Part shown: positions 40,097 through 47,508 of the stretch, one piece after another
Position numbering within the stretch: position 1 is the first letter of the stretch
How the letters are laid out: each line of letters begins with the position of its first letter
Assembly (NCBI GenBank): GCA_964467705.1
Contig: CAYXUZ010000008.1
Coordinates: 1-64,000, forward strand
Reading direction: 5' to 3'
Source of the DNA: CAADGU01 sp964467705
GTDB taxonomy: Bacteria; Chloroflexota; Anaerolineae; Promineifilales; Promineifilaceae
Length of the DNA: 64,000 nt
Notes under the pieces: model-generated
Told to the model about the DNA's origin: nothing
Database searches by the model: none
Seen by the model: the letters and a program-made list of their open reading frames with translations, nothing else
Program-made: the position numbers and the translations under genes

Positions 40097-40126
40097 ATCA
40101 AAAATGAAGAGCGAACCAACCCTTTC

Positions 40127-43100
40127 TTACCCCCACACACATAAGGATTCCAAATACGCGGCCGAGCCGTCGCGGAGCCAGCCGTCGAGTTGAGCGACTT
40201 CTTTGAGCTGCTGTCCCCGCTGTCGAGGCACGGCCAGGTAATGGCATTTCAGCTCCGGCACGGCCGTCATATCCCCCCACAACTTTTCAAACTGCGCCAC
40301 CGGGAAGATGTCTTCCTGCCCCTTGCCCCACCGCTTTTTTACGTCTTTCAGCGTGATGTAGGTGGGCATCCGCGCCGCCATCTGGCGCACGGCCGTCGCC
40401 ACCCGCGTCCCATCCACCAAATCTGCCCGGCCTAATCCAAACACGCCCAATAACTGGTCAATATCCAGCCACATCGTATTCGAGTTGTAGTAGCTCAGGG
40501 CAAACTCCACCTCCTCGTGGGGCAGGGCCAGGCCTTCAATCAGACGGACACGGCCGTCAATCCGCGCCAGCCCGCCCCCGCGATCTTCAATACGGCGGGT
40601 GATCACCTCGGCCGTTAGCGCCGCGCCAGAGGCCAGATGCGCCCCCAAAACGGCCGGGTCCACGTTCGCCCCCAAGGTGTCAATGTTGTGAACCATGAGC
40701 GTGCGCAGCGACGGCCGTGCCGCCAACATCTCCCGCAGCACCCCATTCAGCAGCAAATTGGGAATCTCATACCAATGCCCCACCGGATGCAAACATTGGC
40801 GCGGTAAATTGTCGGTATAATCGCTGCCCTCGCCCATGCTTTGCGCCCAACCGATGAGGGCATTGTGCAGGCTCTCGCGCACCTTTTGCGCCTGCTCGTC
40901 GAGCAACTGCTGTGGCATTTCCTCCCAGGCAAACCGCAAGTCCCGCGCCATGGGAATGAGCCGCAGCCCTACCGACCGCCCCGGCGAGAGATAGAGCGGG
41001 CCGTCATAGCCATAATGCCGTTCCGCCTCCAAAAAGTTGGCGATGGGATCATGCGTCAGGTAGCTGGTGGTAATCACATGCGGCAAATCCACGCCCACCA
41101 ACCGGCCGATCTGGCGGCTTTTAGCCAGATGTACCTCGATGAATGTGCGGTGACGGCCATCCAGTTCCACAAAGGGATTGAGCGCCTTCACCACACCCGC
41201 GCCATGCGTCCAACGGCTGCCCGCACCCCCGGCCAACGACACCACCGCCACCGCGCCATCGGCCAACGCCTGCAACCCCAAATCCCGGAAATGGTCGGGT
41301 ATCGTGCCGGTCAAATCTTGCACATCCTCGACGTGGACATCTTCAATCAGGCTGCGCACCGGCAGCCGGTTTTGGGCCAGGCCAATACGCCCGGCGCGCA
41401 AATCAGCCCGAATTTGCTCATGTTGCAGGCGGTCAAACCCATTTTCCGTCAACAATGTTTCCAGACTCTTGCCCGTTTGCGCCCCCTCCACCGCGCCGGG
41501 CAACAGCCGGTCAAACAACGCCTGCATCATGCCGCCCAACTCTTGTTGGCTACGCGACGCGACGCCGAGCCGGTCCAATTCAGCGCGGCGAGCGGGGGGC
41601 AGTTCCCAGGCGTCTCGGCGCAGAAGAGCGGGCACAGTGAGGGTGTAATACTGCGGTGGCATGAGGGCGGATTCACCGTCCAACCAATCCGCCCAGGTGC
41701 CGCGCTCGTTGATGGCAAAGTCATACACCACCGGCTCCATGGCAAAGGGCACGGCCGTTTCCAACCCCCGTTTCGTTTCGCTCATAATCGTTTGCAGGCG
41801 ATCTTGCGCCTCCGCTTTGCGGTCTGGCGCAAAGATGAAACCCATGCCCCCACCGGCCATGCCACCCAACATCCAGAAACCCCAAAAATCCGCGCCAAAT
41901 TCGGTCTGTACCCGGCGAATCAGTTCGTCGGTGTAGCGGTTGCCCGCCCAGGGGATGATGGTGCGGATGGGACCGTGAAAGTTGCGATGGGTGGCCGCGC
42001 CGATGGCGGGCACATCACCGGCCTGCAAATGGGCCACAATTTCATCGTAAATGTGAATGGCGGTCTGACGGCCGTGCCACTCCGCCGCCGAGCGCAGCAA
42101 ATACTTTTCCGTCACCATCTCCAAAATGGGGCCAACATCCTGGGCCATGCCGCCATGCACCAGCACCAGACTCTCCTGCAACGCCTGTCGTGTGGCCGGT
42201 GACACTTCGTCCAGGGTGAGAATGTGATGCCCCGGCAGCAGCCGCCCCCGGCTAACGCCCCATTCCGGGTCGCCATCAGCCGCCCGTTCGCCGTGAATCA
42301 TCTTCATGCCCGGCCAGACGCCGCCGGAATCCTGCCAGCCGCCGCCCGACCCGGCCAGCCATTCACCCAAAATGGCCCGCGCCGCCACCAGCCGCCGCTC
42401 CGCTTCGCTGAGTTGGCCGGTCAGCGACTGCGCCTGCCCGGTAGCCCGCATACAGACGGTGATCAGGCAGGCCAGCAAGTTGGTAGAGACGGCCAGCCGC
42501 GACCCTTTGGGAATGCCGTTGACGCTGCTGACCAGTTCCAGTCCGCGCCCCGGCCCCACCAGTTGCACCAGCAAGTCGCCGAGCGGCTGCCCGGCCCCTT
42601 CCATGCCCGGCGGCACAATCCCGGCGGCGATAATGGCGGCTTTGAGCAGCCCCAGGTAATCGCGGGCAAAGTCGAAAATTTCGTCGAGGGTGGTGATCAC
42701 GGCCGTCGCCCCCAAATCCACACTCGTCAACCGAATCACCGGCTCGTCAATCACACGCAGATAAGCCTCAACGGGTGGTTTGGGATTGTTTGAACGCAGA
42801 GACGCAGAGGCGCGGAGATTGTCTTCCCCTCTGCGCTCTCCGTGCCTCTGCGTTGAATTGTTTTCGCGGACGGCCAGATCAATGGAAACGTTGAGAACCC
42901 GTGCGCCTTCGGGGAAGTCCATGCCCAGGAAGAAGATGTCGCTCCAACCGGAGTGGGTGAGGTCCATGCGCACGGGTGTGCTTTCGCGCAGGATGGGAAA
43001 GAGGCCGTGACTGGTCTGGCACAATTCCGGGCGGATGCGCAGCGGATGGTCGGCCGGGTGGCCGGTGCGGAACATCCATTGATTGCCGCGCACGGTGCGC

Positions 43101-43507
43101 ACACTGCGCCGCACCTGGTCGGCTAATGTCTGGAAACCGAGGCGATGGTACGCAGCGGCGAGGGCACTGGCAATGGCGTCGCTAGGGCCATCGGCCGTTT
43201 GCTGCGCCAGAAAATTATCAATGGCCTCGGCAAAACGGCGGTTCAGCAGGTGTTCATAGCCGGTATAAGGGATGTGCCCTTTGCTAACCAGCCCGGCCTT
43301 CTCCGGCAGGTGAAAGCGGTAAATGGCATAGAGGAAAAAGAGGGCGCGCACCCGCTCATACAGGTTGTCCCGTTCGCGGCGGAATTTGTCCAGGGCAGCA
43401 CATTCAGCCAGCAGGTCGGGCAGGGTGGCTGCCTGGCAAAAATCGTCCAGAGAACGGTTGCGGGTGTGGGGGTCTACGGCCGTGATAATCTCAATCAATT
43501 CGCTCAT
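40127..43507 (-). CDS. GHMP-kinase-like/sugar nucleotidyltransferase fusion
   Basis: 1126 residues. The N-terminal half resembles the fucokinase branch of GHMP kinases: a phosphate loop near residue 330 (NGIPKGSRLAVSTNLLA, a degenerate PxGxGLGSS) and the C-terminal loop GGMAGGGMGFIFAPD near 549. The C-terminal part, from about 750, is a nucleotidyltransferase of the UDP-sugar pyrophosphorylase type: VSLAGGAGSRWTHG, VVKALNPF and TFIEVHLAKSRQIG. Such a pair would phosphorylate a sugar and activate it with a nucleotide, as Fkp does for L-fucose, but Fkp has the domains in the opposite order. Residues about 216-240 are repeat-encoded. It starts 16 bases after the methylase gene. Confidence 0.75.
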   Translation of the reverse strand: MSELIEIITAVDPHTRNRSLDDFCQAATLPDLLAECAALDKFRRERDNLYERVRALFFLYAIYRFHLPEKAGLVSKGHIPYTGYEHLLNRRFAEAIDNFLAQQTADGPSDAIASALAAAYHRLGFQTLADQVRRSVRTVRGNQWMFRTGHPADHPLRIRPELCQTSHGLFPILRESTPVRMDLTHSGWSDIFFLGMDFPEGARVLNVSIDLAVRENNSTQRHGERRGEDNLRASASLRSNNPKPPVEAYLRVIDEPVIRLTSVDLGATAVITTLDEIFDFARDYLGLLKAAIIAAGIVPPGMEGAGQPLGDLLVQLVGPGRGLELVSSVNGIPKGSRLAVSTNLLACLITVCMRATGQAQSLTGQLSEAERRLVAARAILGEWLAGSGGGWQDSGGVWPGMKMIHGERAADGDPEWGVSRGRLLPGHHILTLDEVSPATRQALQESLVLVHGGMAQDVGPILEMVTEKYLLRSAAEWHGRQTAIHIYDEIVAHLQAGDVPAIGAATHRNFHGPIRTIIPWAGNRYTDELIRRVQTEFGADFWGFWMLGGMAGGGMGFIFAPDRKAEAQDRLQTIMSETKRGLETAVPFAMEPVVYDFAINERGTWADWLDGESALMPPQYYTLTVPALLRRDAWELPPARRAELDRLGVASRSQQELGGMMQALFDRLLPGAVEGAQTGKSLETLLTENGFDRLQHEQIRADLRAGRIGLAQNRLPVRSLIEDVHVEDVQDLTGTIPDHFRDLGLQALADGAVAVVSLAGGAGSRWTHGAGVVKALNPFVELDGRHRTFIEVHLAKSRQIGRLVGVDLPHVITTSYLTHDPIANFLEAERHYGYDGPLYLSPGRSVGLRLIPMARDLRFAWEEMPQQLLDEQAQKVRESLHNALIGWAQSMGEGSDYTDNLPRQCLHPVGHWYEIPNLLLNGVLREMLAARPSLRTLMVHNIDTLGANVDPAVLGAHLASGAALTAEVITRRIEDRGGGLARIDGRVRLIEGLALPHEEVEFALSYYNSNTMWLDIDQLLGVFGLGRADLVDGTRVATAVRQMAARMPTYITLKDVKKRWGKGQEDIFPVAQFEKLWGDMTAVPELKCHYLAVPRQRGQQLKEVAQLDGWLRDGSAAYLESLCVWG
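42790..42858. repeat. Family D repeat inside the GHMP/nucleotidyltransferase gene
   Basis: AACGCAGAGACGCAGAGGCG is mirrored by CTCTGCGCTCTCCGTGCCTC and TGCGTTGAATTG. Read on the minus strand it adds about 23 polar residues (STQRHGERRGEDNLRAS and following) in frame. Confidence 0.87.
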
Positions 43508-43523
43508 GTTGAGTCCTGAATTT

Positions 43524-44459
43524 TTAGAATGGGATGGGGAGTTGCATAGAGATGGGCATTAGCTCTTCGGGTTCCATCACGCTATCGGTAGCAAAGCCCG
43601 GTTTGATTAACAAGGCTTCCTGCATGGGCTTGCGCAACTCCTCGGTGGGGCCTACGTGGTAAAAATGAGAAACAGTGCGCTGCACGGTACGGGGCCAATA
43701 ACGCGGGATGTGTTCATTAACACGATATTGATTCTCTTTCCAAAGAGAGATGGCAAAACCGCCAGGAAGGGCTTGTACTATTTGCGCCAATTCTATGGCG
43801 TCTTGTTCCGACCATTGGTTGAAATAATCAGTGTGACGGCCGTAATAAGGCGGATCCAGATAAACAAAATCTTCGGCGGTGGCATCAGCCAGAGCAGCAC
43901 GCCAATCCTGTACACAAAATGCCCACTCTTTTCCCTGCATAATACCTTGAATGACCTTTACCTGGTTGACAATTTTGGTGATATACGCAGGCTGGAAACG
44001 ATCAGGTTTGCGGCAAAAAGGGACATTGAATTCGCCATTTTGATTGAATCGCATCATGCCATTAAAACAGGCACGGCTCAGGAATAGAAAATCGAGCGGA
44101 TCGCCTTCGGCATTAAACCGTTCACGGACGGTGTAGTAGTAACTCTGCTTATCGCTACGGCCGTTTGTCCGCAGTCGTTCTCCTTCGCATTGTAGATGTT
44201 GTTTGACGGTGTGCGGGGTGACACGGCCGTCGTAGATTCCCTGGTAGAAGTTGACAATGTGTGGGTTGATATCACTCACTACTGCTCGTTGGGGGCGCAC
44301 GTTGAAGAGAACAACACCAGAGCCAAGAAATGGCTCAACCCAACGGCCGTTACCCTCCCAAACCACATTTTGCATAATAAAGGGAACCAATTTTGTTTTG
44401 ATTCCTTGACATTTAATGGGGGGAACAATCACATTTTCCGGCGTTCTAGGGAGCTTCAT
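43524..44459 (-). CDS. Adenine-N6 DNA methyltransferase, EcoRV type (D12 class)
   Basis: 311 residues. Class alpha methylase motifs: VPPIKCQGIKTKLVPFI, the SAM loop WVEPFLGSGVVLFN, FLSRACFNGMMRFNQNGEFN, FCRKPDRFQPAYITKI and the catalytic FVYLDPPYYGRH. These closely match, from memory, M.EcoRV, which methylates adenine in GATATC. The ATG overlaps the stop codon of the endonuclease gene (ATGA), so the two are translated together. Unlike other acquired genes here it contains several ACGGCCGT octamers. Confidence 0.93.
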   Translation of the reverse strand: MKLPRTPENVIVPPIKCQGIKTKLVPFIMQNVVWEGNGRWVEPFLGSGVVLFNVRPQRAVVSDINPHIVNFYQGIYDGRVTPHTVKQHLQCEGERLRTNGRSDKQSYYYTVRERFNAEGDPLDFLFLSRACFNGMMRFNQNGEFNVPFCRKPDRFQPAYITKIVNQVKVIQGIMQGKEWAFCVQDWRAALADATAEDFVYLDPPYYGRHTDYFNQWSEQDAIELAQIVQALPGGFAISLWKENQYRVNEHIPRYWPRTVQRTVSHFYHVGPTEELRKPMQEALLIKPGFATDSVMEPEELMPISMQLPIPF

Positions 44460-45235
44460 GTTGCCAGACCTTTGTATGCCATATACGTTTTCAGATTTGT
44501 ATAGGGACGTCTGGGCAGTTCTACAGCCCGTGCCATATCATTCGTCAGGTAATACATCCAGTAATCGTTGAATAGTTCCTCCCCCAACAGGGCAAAAGGA
44601 CCAGTGCCATTTACCAACGCCTCTATTTCAGTGACAGAACCAATGTTTTTCGTATTACCACTGCCAGGGCGATCCGAGGCAATGCGGTATTTTTCTTGGG
44701 CGAAAAATTGAAAGTCGGCAATGACAGAGGTGATACTTTCCAAATGCTCCAAACGATGCACCTGACGTTCGTCAACCCCTGAAACCTGCGAATAAATGAC
44801 ACCAAGCACATAGTGACCAGCGTAACGGCCGTATGGAAAAGCGACATTCTTTGAACTGGTCCGGTTCCGAAAATAGCCTGTAAAAGCGCCTAACGTCAGA
44901 CCATTCACCCGCTTTTCATTGACACGGTAAGTGGTTTTTAGATCAAGGGCAAGAAGCTGACCATCAGAATCAACAAAAGTGATATCTGGGTAGAAGTTTT
45001 GATGCTGTGCGAGGTGTAGTTTGAGGCCATACTTGCCAGCAAATTGAACCAACTTGGGAAACAACAGGAGTTCCATGATTTTGGAAACCACTTTAGTATC
45101 TGTCGAAATGGTGTAGATATTCCTGGCAACATCAATAAACCCTTTGACAACCCAATCTCCTTGCTGTGTGGAGACAGCATCATTGAAATAATGGGCTTCT
45201 TCTTGGAGGGCAGGCAAAAATTCAAACTTATCCAT
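44456..45235 (-). CDS. Type II restriction endonuclease, EcoRV family
   Basis: 259 residues from ATG 45235 (AAGGGA upstream); a GTG at 45265 would add ten. The sequence aligns by eye with EcoRV: IYTISTDTKVVSKIMELLLF, QNFYPDITFVDSDGQLLALD with LKTTYR, and the recognition loop ASDRPGSGNTKNIGS. Catalytic residues (Glu 55, Asp 84, Asp 98 and Lys 100 in this numbering) match EcoRV Glu45, Asp74, Asp90 and Lys92. It should therefore cut GATATC. It is the first gene of a minus-strand unit with the methylase. Confidence 0.93.
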   Translation of the reverse strand: MDKFEFLPALQEEAHYFNDAVSTQQGDWVVKGFIDVARNIYTISTDTKVVSKIMELLLFPKLVQFAGKYGLKLHLAQHQNFYPDITFVDSDGQLLALDLKTTYRVNEKRVNGLTLGAFTGYFRNRTSSKNVAFPYGRYAGHYVLGVIYSQVSGVDERQVHRLEHLESITSVIADFQFFAQEKYRIASDRPGSGNTKNIGSVTEIEALVNGTGPFALLGEELFNDYWMYYLTNDMARAVELPRRPYTNLKTYMAYKGLAT

Positions 45236-45526
45236 CAATTCCCTTTGGTTCAGGTTGGCATTCACAAGATTGGACAGATTTTACCCAGTTAGGTGGATTT
45301 TTCTACAGGATGGGGAGTTCGAGTTCGGGTCAGGGCGATTTCAAAGTCTTTCATTGGGAATTACTCTGGCTAAAGTGATGGGGCATCTGGTACTTTCGTC
45401 CTGAACGTGCTATGCTGTTAAGCAAAAGTGGCCGTTTTGATATCAGGTACATGCCCGGTGGTTGCCTGACATGTTTTTCCCCATCACATCCTGTGTACCT
45501 GAAAGCAAAACAAGGACAATTGTATT

Positions 45527-47398
45527 GTGACAGACCCAAGCAGCCTGGTTGGACAGCCAATTGGTCAGTATCAAGTCATGCAGCATCTGGCGCGGGGGGG
45601 GATGGCAGATGTGTACCTGGCGTTGGATACAGATTTGCAGCGGCAGGTAGTCCTCAAAGTATTGTTACCGAATTTTGCGCAAGACGTTGGATTTGTGGAA
45701 CGATTTCGGCGTGAAGCGCAGGCGATGGCGCAGCTCCACCATCCCAATGTGGTGCAGGTGTATGCCATTGGCACAACCGGCAATCGGCAACCCTATATTG
45801 CCATGCAATATGTGCCGGAGGGGACGCTGGCGGAAAAACTGACCGCTTTGGGTCGTCAGCAGCAGATACTAACTACACCTTATGCCCTGGCGCTGGCGCG
45901 GCAGGTTGCGGATGCGTTGGCGGCGGCGCACCGCAAGGGTATCGTGCATCGGGATTTGAAGCCGAGCAATATCTTGCTGGATGCTAACGGTAAGCCATTA
46001 TTAACTGATTTGGGGATTGCCGTGGTGGAGAGCAATCCTCGTCTGACGCAAACGAATGTCCTGCTGGGCACGCCCCACTATATGTCTCCGGAGCAGGTGA
46101 AAGGGGAGTCGGTTGACGGCCGTACCGACATTTATGCCCTGGGTATCATTTTGTATGAACTGTTTGCCGGGATGCGACCGTTTACGGCTGATGGGCAGTG
46201 GGGGGTGTTGCACAAACAGATTTATGAAGAGGCACGGCCGTTGCAGGTGATCCGGCCTGATTTGCCTTCCGAAGTAGTGGCCATTGTCGCCCGCTGTATG
46301 CAAAAAGCGCCGGAAGAACGTTACCAGTCGGCCGAGGAATTGGTGGGGGCTTTAGACCAGACATTGCAGATTGTGGGTGCACCAGGCCAACAGGCTGTGT
46401 CCGGCGCCTGGCTGTGGCAGCCACCGGATACAGGCAAATTGGTGACGGGCGGCAGTAAAATTGTGCCACCGCCGCCTTCAACGGTAGTGAGTGAACCGGC
46501 GGCCGATACTCTGGCCCGACCGCGCCGCCGCTGGTCTTACGCCCTGTTATTGCTACTTTTGCTGCCGGTTTGTGCCTTTGGTGGCTGGCAGGTGTGGCTG
46601 CGTACCCAAATGCCACCCACGGAAATAGTGACACCAACACCAGACACGGCCGTTGTCGAGACAACCCCTGTCGAGCAAATACCAGTCGTTGATATCGTTG
46701 ATAATGCACCAACGAATACGGCCGTGTCCTCTACGCCCACGCAAACGTCGGTGCCGACGGCGCTGGCAACGGCCGTGTCCGGCGAAATTGAGCTATTGCG
46801 GCCAAATGATGAAACATTTACGCTGGAAGATGAAGTGCAATTTTCGTGGCGCTGGCCGGAGGCGCTGACCGCCGAGCAATTTTTTACGCTTTATTTCACA
46901 ATTGATGGCGAAGAAATGCGGGCCATGTCGGTGGATGAGCCGGCTGCTGGCACACTGTTTCGGCTCCAATTTGTATTGAGCGACATTTTGCAGGAACCAG
47001 GGGTCTATCGCTGGTTTGTCCGGTTGGAGGCCGATGATGTGGCTGATCCGTTGTTGGAAAGTGATAGCCAGGAGTTGACCGTTGAAGCGGTGGCTGAGGC
47101 GACGGTTGAGGCAACGACCACTCAGACAGCCACTTCCACAACGCCACCACCTACCAGCACAGCCACACGCCGCCCCACCACATCTACGCCGCGTCCAACG
47201 AATACGGCCGTGCCGCCAACGGCAACAGCTATACCGCCAACGGCCGTGCCGCCCACTGCCCCGCCGCCAACGTCGCCGCCACCGACATCACCACCCCCAA
47301 CGGCCGTGCCCCCTACAGCGCCACCGCCAACGTCGCCGCCACCAACGCCTATACCGCCAACGGCCGTGCCGCCAACTAATACACCACCGCCACCCTAA
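45527..47398 (+). CDS. Membrane Ser/Thr protein kinase (PknB-like) with Pro/Thr-rich tail
   Basis: 623 residues from GTG 45527 (AAGGAC upstream). Residues about 13-275 are a Hanks-type kinase: LARGGMADVYLA, VVLKVLLP (Lys), the catalytic loop IVHRDLKPSNILLD, the metal motif written DLG rather than DFG (LLTDLGIAVV) and YMSPEQVKGE. One membrane helix follows (SYALLLLLLLPVCAFGGWQV), then an outside beta domain with WRWPEAL, and a long tail of Thr/Pro/Ala repeats (TAVPPT, PPPTSPPPTS). The tail is partly built from the ACGGCCGT octamer. The target proteins are unknown. Confidence 0.92.
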   Translation: MTDPSSLVGQPIGQYQVMQHLARGGMADVYLALDTDLQRQVVLKVLLPNFAQDVGFVERFRREAQAMAQLHHPNVVQVYAIGTTGNRQPYIAMQYVPEGTLAEKLTALGRQQQILTTPYALALARQVADALAAAHRKGIVHRDLKPSNILLDANGKPLLTDLGIAVVESNPRLTQTNVLLGTPHYMSPEQVKGESVDGRTDIYALGIILYELFAGMRPFTADGQWGVLHKQIYEEARPLQVIRPDLPSEVVAIVARCMQKAPEERYQSAEELVGALDQTLQIVGAPGQQAVSGAWLWQPPDTGKLVTGGSKIVPPPPSTVVSEPAADTLARPRRRWSYALLLLLLLPVCAFGGWQVWLRTQMPPTEIVTPTPDTAVVETTPVEQIPVVDIVDNAPTNTAVSSTPTQTSVPTALATAVSGEIELLRPNDETFTLEDEVQFSWRWPEALTAEQFFTLYFTIDGEEMRAMSVDEPAAGTLFRLQFVLSDILQEPGVYRWFVRLEADDVADPLLESDSQELTVEAVAEATVEATTTQTATSTTPPPTSTATRRPTTSTPRPTNTAVPPTATAIPPTAVPPTAPPPTSPPPTSPPPTAVPPTAPPPTSPPPTPIPPTAVPPTNTPPPP

Positions 47399-47508
47399 TG
47401 GCTGACGGCCGTGTTCTTGTCATGGGATGAGAGGTTATTCCGCCCCAGGTCATTAGCTCAAATTGCCCTACCAATCGTTTGTTCCCTGTTTGTGGTCAGG
47501 AGGATGTC

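Noticed and set aside
40841..42202. Plus-strand open frame of 453 codons
   Set aside because: It lies fully antisense to the GHMP/nucleotidyltransferase gene, which has clear motifs.
8158..46700. Avoidance of GATATC by the host of the EcoRV-type system
   Set aside because: At least six GATATC sites are visible, four of them in or near the system itself; with this base composition roughly ten would be expected, so no strong avoidance can be claimed by eye.
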